Below, in pieces: positions 9,080 to 19,365 of a stretch of DNA of 64,000 nt; positions within the stretch are counted from its first letter, which is position 1; every line of letters begins with the position of its first letter. The DNA comes from Cryptomeria japonica (Eukaryota > Streptophyta > Pinopsida > Cupressales > Cupressaceae). Position numbers and translations under genes: made by a program. The stretch is taken from positions 377,145,632 to 377,209,631 of the forward strand of contig NC_081407.1 in the NCBI RefSeq assembly GCF_030272615.1, written 5' to 3'. The notes beneath the pieces are model-generated. The model was not told the origin of the DNA. It saw nothing but the letters and a program-made list of their open reading frames with translations, and did no database searches.

Positions 9080-9870
9080 AAAAGAAGGACATTCCTATAC
9101 CTTAACAAAAAATAAAAAATGGGATAGGCTTACACCAGAACAAGCTTCCATAGACACATGTAGAGAGAAGAGATCACAAGTAGTGAAATGATCTAGACAA
9201 CACTAAAAAACAAAACCCCTTTTTGAAAAGAGGCTTTTGATTGGTGTCATAAAACATGGGAATCAAAGTCCGAAGAAAATGAGACTACCTAATCAAAATA
9301 GAAGGGGTTTAGGAACACCTCGAACTATTGTTTTAATAACCTCCCTTAGGCTAGGATCAAACCAACCGAGGGGACAAATAATAACCAACAAATTTTACAA
9401 GGCTTTCGACAACCTATTACCAACATAGCTATCAAATAAATCAAATAGGGCCACCTCCATAGGCCAACTGTAAATAAAAGTAATGGGGAATAGATTCCTA
9501 ATGAAGTAAAACATAGGGGGAAGGGCTCCAAACAAAGGACCATAGAAAAAATGATCCCAACACCTACAAAGAAGGAGAGGTCCCATAGGAAAGAACCCAA
9601 CAAGGAACAACAAACAAAAATTCTAGTGAGGGGCAAAAGAAAATATCCTCAAGAAGGGCAACATTCTCCAACAACTAGAAGAAACTAGAACCAAAGAAGG
9701 CACATAGAAAATACAACCCTCTTTGGTTAAATGCTTGCAAGCTAACCTTCCCACAATACCTATCCAAAGTTCATCCACTTTAGCTTAAGGAGAGAAACCA
9801 CTATGAAGAAAAACACTATCCCAATTTATCTCTATTGATGGACTATCTCAAATCATCAAACTAAGAGATT
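9080..9870 (-). mobile_element. Unclassified retroposon fragment (minus strand), copy 1
   Basis: Read on the minus strand, this block resembles parts of the plus-strand element at 45060-47075: both contain GAGGG(C/T)T... followed by TATGTGCCTTCTTTGG, then GTTGGAG...GAGGATATTTT and a WxLxPLLL-like translation. The 3' end carries GCCTATCCCATTTTTTA followed by A/T-rich tail sequence at 9090-9115. The open frames at 9346-9636 are hydrophobic by composition, and I do not regard them as a membrane protein gene. The family is unknown to me; a non-LTR-like 3' end is inferred from the tail. Confidence 0.45.
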
Positions 9871-12470
9871 AAAGTTTGCTTGATACCAATTGCTTCATCC
9901 ATTGAAGATTTCCCAAAGAGAAAAGTGTCAAATGTGAAGAGCCAATTTGTGAAGGGATAGGGAACAACTAAGATAGAAATGCACCTCTCTAAATTTTATT
10001 ACCATTTGCAACTTTTATGGATCTACTCAGCCCTTAGACCATTAAAACGCAGAGAAAAGGGGAAGGGGATCTCCTTGACAAACTCCGTGAGTTGAAGTGA
10101 AAAACCGACATGGATAACAATTTGTATGACTTAAAATTTTGCTGCTGATATACATGATAAAATCCATTTACACTAGGTATGAAAAAAACCAAATTTCTAA
10201 AGGATGGCTATGATGAATGTTCATTTATCTTTATCATATGCCATTTTGCATGCCAACATTTAGAATCACTACAAAAATATTTTCTAGATTTGTAGAATGA
10301 AGGATCTCATTAGCAACTATTTCTCCTTCTAAAGTCTCCCCACCATGGACAAAGTCCTCCTATTCTTTGGAGATGATAGATGAAATCAATTTTGATAGTC
10401 TCATAGAAATTTTCTTTATAAAAATTTTCTAGACTGTGTTGCAAAGTGTTATTAGCGTAAAGTTAGCAAAAGTGGATGGATGCATTTTTTTGGAATCATG
10501 ACAATGTGGGTGGTGTTGAAATCATTTATCTTTTTTTTGTTCCCTTTTTATTCTTATAGGAGAGAAATACATCTCTCCTAACAAAAGACCAACATTTTTG
10601 GAAAAAAATCATGGCAAATCTATCAAGCCTAGGTTCTTTATTTGAGGCCATTTAGAAAAATTTTGTAACCTTTTCAATGGAAAAATCTGCCATTAGCATT
10701 TTATTATGGTTCTCATCTACAAGTTTTAGAAGGAACCCTAGTGGAGGTGAAATTTGAAGATCTTCTTGATGTTCTCACAACAAGAGAAAATTTCTAAAAC
10801 AATTATGGTCCTATCTTTAATCTCATTATGTGGGACTAGCTTATAACCATTAGTAGTGAGAATTATTTCTAATTTATTTATTTGTCTGTTCACTTTTGTA
10901 GATGTTAGAAGAACTTGGTACTCTTGTCATTCTGACCTAACCAAGTTTCTCCTGACGTATGTTTCCAGTACAATTATTCTCTACAAAGTATTTCTTCCAA
11001 TTCTAACTTGAGCATATTTTATTTTGCAAGGGAAGCATTATCCATACAATATCCAATGGCTCTCTTATATTAATCTGATAGCTCTTGTTGAACCCTTTCT
11101 TTATTAGTGAAGATATTTTAGAATGCATTTTGTTCTATTCTTCAATTTTTCCTTTTACAAACTATAATTTGTTACTTAATTGGTACATTCTTTATCTCAT
11201 AGTAAAAGGATTTTAATTTCAACATGATTCCAACAAAGGTAGAAAGGTACAATATCTAAACCACATTGACTCAATATTGAAGGATGTAAGTCTTTATGGT
11301 GTTTTCATTGTGTTTTGAAGGAGGATGGAAAACTCATTGGACCCTATGGATTGCATAAGGAAGGGAGAAAATTCCATTGGAGAAGAGAGGTAAGAATAAA
11401 AAATTAGAAGCTTGTATAATGTTTTTGGAATTTAATAAAAAACTTGTCTTTTGTTTATCGAAGTGTAGGAGTAATTTTAATGGATGCAATTGTAATGGTT
11501 AAAAAACATGAATGATGAAGAGATCAAGAGGAAATATTTTCTTCACTCCGAGGAGAGATGGAAGTTTCAATATGGATTTACCTTCAAATACTTTATCCAT
11601 ATTATATTTAAAAAAGGGGGAAATTCACTAGATCCAATCTCTTAGGGAAGAGATTGAATACTAAATAAATTGACAATGGGATAGAAATGACAAGCTAATC
11701 AGTCTTTTAGAATGAAAAAATATTGAGTTATGTGTTGTAGGACTAAGTGTAAAAGTAGAAAGCAACTTATTATAACTTGAGATAGAAGCATGAGATGAAT
11801 TTGTGCACCTGGATTTGGCTACAATATGTCGAGACGAAGCTGCCCTGTGAATTTGATGAAAAGTTGTCAGGACCATGCTAAAAGTGTCTACTGTCCTCTG
11901 AAATATCTGTGAAATGAAAAAAGTCTTTTCCCCCTGTCCAAATGGATTCTGAATATGTAAATAGAGTTGTGCACCTACAACCTAGACACAGAAAAGACAA
12001 GAAATGGTATTGGGATTGGGGGTTTGCCTTCAGTTCAAATCCCAGTTTTGGAATTATCCAAATGATGAAAGAAAGTACTTGCAAGTAAATATAAATGAAA
12101 TAATGAAGTGTAATTCACCTCAAGGGAGGTTTTCAATAGAATGTAGGTAGATTTGATTGTATTAAATTGAATGTTGAAAGGGATCTCTTCTTCAGTGGTT
12201 GAATCCTTCACTTGAATGCAACACCTAGCCTTGAAGGAAGACTTGAGAATGCTCAATGCTAGAATGGAATGCTTGAATGCTTGAACTTATGCCCACTCTT
12301 CGCTTATCCAACTTTTTTCTTCTTGAACCCATGAAAATGAGAGGGAAAATTTGACATATATACTTGTTGATTAGGGTTAACTAATTGACTGATTTTTCAT
12401 CACAAGCCGACACAGGGAAAGTTTTTCCCGTTTTATGCAGTCCAATGCAAAGATAGGACAAAATAGGGAA
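9870..12470. other. Stretch without a recognised gene
   Basis: AT-rich sequence with only short open frames on both strands. It matches copy 2 at about 51000-53690 throughout. Nothing with a recognisable domain was seen. Confidence 0.5.
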
Positions 12471-12477
12471 AGGAAAA

Positions 12478-12566
12478 GGACACCACACCCCTGTCCTAGG
12501 AGAAAAGGGGTGCCACACCCATATCCTAGGAGGGATAGGGGTGCCACACCCTAGTCCTGCCCCTGT
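12478..12566. repeat. Three tandem units of about 34 bp (GGGGTGCCACACCC-type)
   Basis: Units contain CCACACCC, TCCTAGGAG and a G-rich linker, repeated about three times with changes. The matching block in copy 2 is 53697-53782. The neighbouring minus-strand open frame (12381-12707) is proline/tryptophan-rich because of these repeats. A nearby short hairpin, CCCCCACTTTAGTGGGAG, lies at 12736-12754. The whole 11870-13000 stretch might be part of an old LTR, but I could not find a partner. Confidence 0.5.
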
Positions 12567-13587
12567 CTCAAGACAAGAAGCAAGTTCAAGTAGTGCGGAG
12601 GGCTGCACAAGTGGAGTTTCTGGGGGTTGAGAAAATCTCGGATCTCTAATCAAGCTTGGGAATTCGAATTGGCAATGTGAAGACACTAACATGGTTGAAA
12701 ATTGCAAGGGTCACAATTTTATGACACTATATTTATCCCCCACTTTAGTGGGAGTATAAGCATACGCCAATACTACTAGTAAAGTACAAGGAAACAAGAT
12801 TGAAAGATTTCTACTACGTCGAGGAGGCAAGATGCACCAAGTATCGAGTGGACCAGGAATCTTATTAAATCGATTGACAAAGTAAAACTGAAGATCAAGA
12901 AGGTTGCTCTCACTATGAGTCGAGAAAAAGATACCAAAATTATAAAGAAAAGCTGATTTCACTAAATAATTCTATGTATCAAAGAGCAAAATATGAGTGG
13001 AGTGTATGCCCCTATGTTAAAGATTTCACACATTCCTTATCAGGAGAAATTTATTTTAGGTAGGATACACCCAAGAGAGAGAGAAGAGGGAGCATTTTAT
13101 CACAAGGATTTAGCCTCCAGTTGAGGAATAAACCCAAGAATAATGAATAGAAAACAAAAGGTAATTTTACTTTCCGTGGGGTTAGTATGCTATATGCTAA
13201 CTCATAGACATAAAAATAAAACTGGCATAGGTAACAAGGGCTTCGGTATTTTGAGAGCCAATGGAAGTAACAAATCCAAATTAAGTGCTCGCAACCCATG
13301 TTCTTGTTCTGGGATAAGTTGATTTTAAACCACCAATAGCATATGAAAGGGCACCCACTGATATTTATCCACTCAAAGAAGTGCTAGTTTAACTCACCAC
13401 CCTTGAATTTTATCTTGGGTAGGGGTATTGGCATCGATGGGAAGAGATAGAAGCAAAGCCACTAGCAGCATCTGTTTCAGTTCTAAATCCCCTTGCCACA
13501 ATATGGGTTTACCACCTAGCAACCCCTGTGACCGGAGACACTCTTCGTTGTTAATGCTTTGTAAGGTTGATATTCATGTAATGTACC

Positions 13588-14000
13588 ATGGAAGTGGGTG
13601 GTAGAATAAGGAGCATCAACATTGCACGTGGTACTCAACAAAATGCTCAGGGGAATCATAGAGGTTTAGACAGTGCATTTGACATGTTTGACAGAATGTT
13701 TCAAAGAGATGTCATCTCATCTAATGCAACAATTGCAAGATATGCACAAAATGGATTTCCTGAAAAATCTTTCGAATCTTTCAAGAAAATTCAAAATAGC
13801 AGGTGTAGATTTGAACGTCACAACCTTTGCCAGTTCCTCACATGGTATGAAGGTCCACAAAGCATAATAGAATTCAGAATTTTCACGAGAAGTTATAGTT
13901 GGAAACGCTCCCATAGGCATGCAATGCAAAATGTTGAAACATGACTCATGTAAAATGCATTTTGCAGTGGAGCTATCAAGATCTTTTAATGAAGGACTCT
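13588..14000 (+). pseudogene. Pentatricopeptide repeat (PPR) protein fragment, block 1
   Basis: The frame contains a decayed PPR signature: LDSAFDMFDRMFQRDVIS, then ATIARYAQNGFPEKSFESF with the typical YAQNGF motif, then a frame change into NVTTFASSSHGMKVHKA. Plant PPR proteins bind organelle RNAs through arrays of 35-residue helical repeats; only about three repeats remain here. The domain is interrupted by frame changes and missing residues (the usual W after VIS is lost). The same block recurs at 17741 and, in copy 2, at 58282, but the copy 2 equivalent of this first block has been deleted at 54489. Confidence 0.6.
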
Positions 14001-14013
14001 CAAACCATTTTGT

Positions 14014-15479
14014 GTGTCTTTTAATCAAGATCTTTTAATGAAGCTACAAAAGATAGAACAAAAAGATGAGAATGAGAATAATTTTCTCATTGAAATAAAT
14101 TCTTGTGAGAAAATTAATGAAGGGAGCTCATTAGAATTTGTATATGCAGAAGAAGATGAAGTCACATCTACTTGTAAGGATACATGCCAAAAGAAAGACC
14201 TAAAAGTGAGTGAGATAGAGAAAGAATATTGCATTGAAAAATGCCATGAGCACTATGAAGATTGTCAGAGAAAAGAAAAAGTCTTTTGTCAACTTGAAAA
14301 CAAAGAGCTCGAAGATGATGATTCAAATTCTTTTCAGATATGCATGTGGCCGAAGCTTGAAAATAATGATGAAGACATGCATAAAGAAGAATCCCCTATA
14401 GTCTTCATTCTATCTTGGTGTCTCAAGTCTTATGATGACGACTTTCTACGTGGAGAAGATATTCTCATTCATCCATCACTGACAGTTTAAGATGAAAACT
14501 TTTTCAAGGAAATCAAAGGTATAATACCTAGTGAACAATCTTGTATTGATATGACCAATGGAGAAGGAAGCATAAGTAAAATTTTCTAGACATATTCTTT
14601 ATCTTGAAAAATGGAGACGTTGACCGAATTTCTAGATCAGCCTCAAGTGAAAGAAGTTGAACCATCGAAAATCCACTCTTTATCATACATGTCACCTGAG
14701 TATAAAGTTTTCAAATTTCATGAAGAGTGTGATGAAGAGGAATCATTGGGACAAGAGAGCACAAAAAGTAATGCAAATATCTATGCGAGGGTTGAATATG
14801 AAATCCATGTAGGTATGTCAATAAATATCCCTATTTTTATGGAATTGCAATCTATGCCTTATGAAGTATTCAAGGTTCAAAGAAATCCTCCTTTTGAATA
14901 TTTGGATCAAGAAGACATCCTTATTCAAGGGGATAGTTTTGGGAATTATACCAAAAATTCAGAGATAAATGAGGTAATGGATGATCTAATGAAGGAAATC
15001 AATGAAGTTAATTCTCATAATGTTCGTATTTCAGATTGTTGTTTGAAGGCTTCAAATGATGACTTCTCCTATAGTAAAGTGCGTACCTCAATCCTTTGTT
15101 TTCAGATGAGCGTATTTATACAGATGATTTTCAAGATTATATTCTTGAACATGATTCAATGGTTATGTCTACTCAAGTTTCTTCAAATCAGAGATTATAC
15201 GAAGGTTGTCCAATTTGTGGGTTAATTTAATGTAAACCAGACTATCAGAGGGATCTTCAGATAGAGGATATGGGTATGCTTGAGAATATTTCACAAATTG
15301 TCAATAAAGTTCAAAGTGGTAAGCCAATACTTGAAGAGAGCTTGCAAATTTATGATGAGAGATGGTTGTTTTGTTCACTACCCAAATTGTTTTCTCATCT
15401 TATACATGTTGATCTTTCCAACTCACTAATCTTACAGGTGTCACATGGGCGCTCGCCATATTTCTGCACAGGTGCCTAG
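14014..15479 (+). pseudogene. Acidic protein of unknown function, decayed, copy 1
   Basis: This is one long frame with a GTG where copy 2 has ATG; the next ATG is at 14038 (MKLQKIEQ). It is rich in E, D, K and C, with no domain I recognise. It is interrupted by TAA at 14488 (GAA in copy 2), TAG at 14587 (shared), a one-base deletion near 15077 relative to copy 2, and TAA at 15228 (shared). After that it is open again to 15477, where copy 2 has two further stops. Many copy-to-copy differences change the amino acid, which argues that neither copy is under constraint. It may descend from a real gene or from a retroelement gag-like frame. Confidence 0.45.
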
Positions 15480-15637
15480 TTCGGTCATCCTATGAATGGT
15501 TTTCTATGAAGATCGTGGAGAGCTTTGAGATGGGATTTGCCTACTATGTGCATAATTTAGTTAGAAGTTTTGATGTGTTCATCCCATTTTTGGTTTGTGT
15601 CTGGTTTCTCTGGCTATTCCCTATGTTGTTTCTTCTT

Positions 15638-15713
15638 GACTCTGTTGCCCAATGGATAGTGCACTAGACTACGAGCCAGAGATTTTGGGTTCATCCTACG
15701 TCCTTTGCAGTCC
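15638..15713 (+). repeat. tRNA-Arg(ACG)-related sequence, SINE head or tRNA pseudogene, copy 1
   Basis: GACTCTGTTGCCCAATGGAT matches the 5' half of plant tRNA-Arg(ACG), including the pol III A-box region. CTAGACTACGAGCCAG corresponds to the anticodon arm with ACG in the loop, and GGTTCATCC is a B-box with one base missing. The acceptor 3' strand does not pair. It is followed by about 120 bases conserved in copy 2 and not tRNA-like, as in a tRNA-derived SINE. No tail or target-site duplication was identified. Confidence 0.6.
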
Positions 15714-16343
15714 TTGTCCCCAGTCATAGCTAGTTGTTGCCCCCATATTTGGGATACCTGAAATTTTAACTTCAAATCAGTCTCAATGTTGAATGAAGGC
15801 CCAAATATGTGTCTATGTGCAAGCAATGAGCATGTGATCTAAGGTCCTTGCTAGTCAAATTATGAAAAATGGAGGAATTTTAGAAGTTAGAAATAATTGA
15901 GGTAAATCATTTCATATACATGTCCTTTGCATCATTATGCGTTATGTGGCCAATTTTTGTCTGAACCCAGTTCATAGTTTATCATATATTAAACTTTCAA
16001 ATTTTGATGTCCCTTGCCCAAAAATGATTAAAATCTCTCATCCTAGGTATTTTCATGAGGAATAAATTATTACCTTTTCTTATTTCCCTACCATAAATGT
16101 GTGCTTTAAATTTCAGAGCTTAATTTCTTACTATTTGAAAGTTATGGCTATTTTCCCCAAGTTTGCATATTAAATTTAAAATATTAAATTATTTTTCAAA
16201 AGATAATTTAATATTTTAAATTATTTTAATATTTGTGGTAATTTGAGGGAGAATTTTATCTAAAAATGTCATTTCCATTTCGCCTTTTTTCTCCTTCATG
16301 TTCGATGGTTTTTGAGGTCAAGATCATAGTGTTTGTAAGAGAA

Positions 16344-16512
16344 GGTTAAGGATGCTTCATTTTCGAGCATTCTTAACCCATATTCATAACTTCAAAAAGA
16401 AAAAGGTTAAGAATGCTCCAAAATGAAGCATTTCCAGCCTTATTTCCTAACATTGTGAGACCGCTTTGTCAAGAAGGTTAGAAATTCTCCATTTTGGAGC
16501 ATTCTTTACCTT
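16344..16512. repeat. Three consecutive imperfect hairpins of a 35-39 bp unit, copy 1
   Basis: Hairpins lie at 16344-16378, 16403-16441 and 16474-16512. Each is a variant of AAGGTTAAGAATGCT, a short central (C)CATTTTG(G) or its complement, then AGCATTCTTAACCTT. The orientation of the central part alternates. Spacers are about 24 and 32 bases. The array is preserved in copy 2 at about 56863-57034. Confidence 0.65.
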
Positions 16513-16539
16513 CTCCTTAAGAGATATAAAAAAATGTTC

Positions 16540-16879
16540 TAAAATGAAATAAAGTCTCATGGAATTACGCAGTATGAAGAATGTGGAAGCATAGACAGAA
16601 CCCGTGAAATGTTTACCAAAATGCTTCAAGAGAGACGTCCCCTCATGAATGAAATAAAAGGATTTCAGAATGTGCACAAAATGGATTTTGCATGCAAGCT
16701 TTCAATATCTTTGAATCAATGAAGCACTCTAGAATATATTTTAACATCGTAGGATTTGTTTGGTGTTCATGGTTGTCCTTTATGACTCATGATGGTTATC
16801 TTGTGGATGCTCTAAACCTTATTACCAAGATGTTAATGAAAGCTATGTTGTTCAATTGGATATGTTTTCTTGATACCCG

Positions 16880-16922
<43 letters not shown>

Positions 16923-17340
16923 GGTGGCAATCCATGATATTAAATGAACAAGTTTTGACAGACACTGCAATTTCAAACACCCTTGTAGACATGCACAAAA
17001 AAAATGAAATAGAAAGAACAGGCTATGGAGATTCATCAAAGCATAAAGTTAGAGGCATTTCGTCAAATGTTATCATTACAAATGCTCTAGTAGACATGAC
17101 TACAAACTATGGAAGCATCGCAAAGCTGGAAACTGATTGACAATATAATATGGTAGACACAAATGTAAATCATGGGAGCATAGACAAGGTAAGTGAAATA
17201 TTCAGCATAATACCTCAAACTGATGTCATCTTATATAATGGCAGGACTGCATGATATGCATTGGATACATTTGATGCAAAGTATTTAGAAATTTAAAGCA
17301 AATGCAATTGGTAGATGTAAAGCCACTCTCAGTTGACTTT
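16540..17340 (+). pseudogene. PPR protein relic, block 2
   Basis: Scattered frames on the plus strand recall PPR repeats: SNVIITNALVDM, then NHGSIDKVSEIFSIIPQTDVILYNG, matching the usual N-A-L-V-D-M-Y-A-K-C-G-S-I and F-x-x-M-P-x-x-D-V-x-x-W-N pattern. Stops occur after almost every repeat, and a TA microsatellite (16881-16920) interrupts it. With the block at 17741, it probably represents one ancestral PPR gene. Confidence 0.5.
16881..16920. repeat. TA dinucleotide microsatellite
   Basis: About 19-20 TA units. The matching tract in copy 2 (57402-57412) has only five to six units, so the repeat changed length after the duplication. Confidence 0.95.
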
Positions 17341-17399
17341 GGTTGTATACGATCCATGTCACCCATGGCTAAGGCATAGAAGGCACCAGAGCAAGCAAT

Positions 17400-18180
17400 G
17401 AAGACATAGACAACAAAATTAGCATAGGTAACAAGGGCTCGCAGACCCTATTCCTGTTCTGAGATAAGTTGATTTTAAACCACCAATAGCATATACAAGG
17501 GTACCCATTGATATTTATCTGCTTGAAGAAGCACTAGTTTAACTCACCACCCTTGAAGTTTATCTTGGGTAGGGGTATTGGCATCGATGGGAAGAGATAG
17601 AAACAAAGCCACTAACATCTATTTTAGTTCCAAATCCCCTTGCCACACTACGGGTTTACCACCCAGCAACTCCTATGATTAGAGATACTGCGCAATGTTA
17701 ATGCTTTGTAAGGTTGATATTCATGTAATTTACCAGAGACATGGGTGGTAGAATAAGGAGCATCAACATTTCACATGGTACTGAACAAAATGCTCAGGTG
17801 AATCATGGAGGTTTAGATAGTGCATTTGACATGTTTGACAAAATCTCTCAAAGAAATGTCATCTCATGTAATACAACAATTGCAGGATATGCACAAAATG
17901 GATTTCCTGAAAAAGATTTCGATTCTTTAAAGCAAATTCAAAACAGAAAGTGTAGATTTGAACGTCACAACCTTTGCCAGTTCCTCATGTGGTATGAACA
18001 TCCACAAAGCATAATAGAATTCAGGATTTTCATGAGAAGTGATAATTGTAAATGCTCCCGTAGGCATGCAATACAAAATGTTGAAACATGACTCATGTAA
18101 AATACATTTTGCAGTGGAGCTATCAATATCTTTTAATGAATGACTGTAGAACCGTTTTGTGTGTGCCTTATTCAGTGGAA
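17400..18180 (+). pseudogene. PPR protein fragment, block 3 (second occurrence of the 13240-14010 block)
   Basis: The stretch is a diverged direct repeat of 13240-14010, about 4.2 kb away. It encodes LDSAFDMFDKISQRNVIS and TIAGYAQNGFPEKDF, then loses frame as block 1 does. Both carry the same non-PPR leader (GGRIRSINI). It lacks about 50 bases near 17432 that are present in copy 2 at 57928. Confidence 0.6.
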
Positions 18181-18199
18181 GTTGGTTGCACATACTTCA

Positions 18200-19350
18200 A
18201 TCACATGAATATTAATATTCTTCAAAACATGATTGATGGAATCCACAACGCATGAATGCAAAGAATCAATCATGCGATCATGTAAGCCTTCTGATTATGA
18301 AAAGACGTGTTATGAAATTAAAGAATACTTGATAGATATAGATGCAATTGGAGAGCGTGTTCTTGAAGTCAATATATTTGTGGGCAAATATTTCTTTTAA
18401 GTCAATGGTGAAAACATTAATATACTACAATTGTTGGTACTTAGGATAATAACATAATGCGAATGAAGCAAATGATGATGGAGAACTACTTCAGCAAGAT
18501 CCATAACTTGAAAATTACAATGTTCCAAGTGGTTCTTTTTGTAAATGTGACTTTTTTCACTAATTGTAACTAAAGGTTAGAAAGTGGACCTTATTCACGC
18601 AAAACTGAAGTAGTTTCTAACTAAAGGTTTTTTTTCATAGAAATGAGTTAGTTATTAACTTATCAAAGTTAGTTACTAAGGTGGTTATTCTTGGAAGCCT
18701 ATAAAGACAAGGCTATTTCATTTGTAAAGGGGAGACTTCTATAATAGTGGAAAAACTCTGCAAATTTTGTGGATGAAGTAAATAATAACTTTTAATGTTC
18801 ATACATTTGTACTAAGGGGTTTTTGAGCTTGTATATTTTCAAAAATAATAATGAAGAATGCATTGAGTTCGTGTGTCTTGAATGTATTCATGAGTTATCG
18901 TTACTAATTTCTCGTATGTTGAATTAGTAATCCCTTTATGTATTGGTGAAATATATTGATGAAGCACATCATTTCATGGTATCTTGACTTGCATGTGCGA
19001 GTACAACCTATATATTCGTGTGTTGAGGTTAATTGTAGTTCTTTCATCATCGTTGCATGACTAACCTATTTGGTGGTAACCCCTTTTGTTATTGTTATCA
19101 TTTATGGAATCCTACTTTGTATTCGTATGACTTCCAATAGGGTTTCTGTTATTTATCTTGTTTAAGTTCTATGTTTTCTCCTTTATGTACTTTCAAGTTA
19201 AAAGTACACAAAAATCCTGAATACCCCTATCATACAAGGGAGCTGCCCCTCTCAAACATAGCGGAAGATTGTGATTTTACTCCAATCTCTCCAACTTTTG
19301 GAATGTTCATCACTGCTCATGGATCCAACAGGGTTAGTTTCAAATAAACG
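18200..19350 (+). other. Non-coding stretch with LTR-like promoter signals
   Basis: No gene was seen. GCCTATAAAGACAAGGC near 18699 resembles a plant LTR TATA region followed by a CTATTTCATTTGTA-type leader. TTTCATGGTATCTTGAC at 18975 recalls an LTR end followed by an initiator-tRNA primer site with mismatches. No paired LTR or polyprotein was found, so the LTR idea is weak. It is conserved at 58750-59880. Confidence 0.25.
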
Positions 19351-19365
19351 AACACAATGATAAAT

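Noticed and set aside
9346-9636. Hydrophobic minus-strand ORF resembling a membrane protein
   Set aside because: The hydrophobicity follows from T-rich codons in a repeated retroposon, and the frame is not preserved in the related plus-strand element.
15638-15713. Functional tRNA-Arg gene
   Set aside because: The B-box lacks a base, the acceptor strand does not pair, and the anticodon arm is altered; it is annotated as SINE or pseudogene instead.
13588-18200. An active PPR gene
   Set aside because: Stops or frame changes occur in nearly every repeat, and conserved tryptophan and cysteine positions are lost.
18975-18992. Initiator-tRNA primer site (TGGTATC) of a second LTR element
   Set aside because: Only seven bases match, and no LTR pair or polyprotein is present; it is kept only as a weak note in the 18200-19350 entry.
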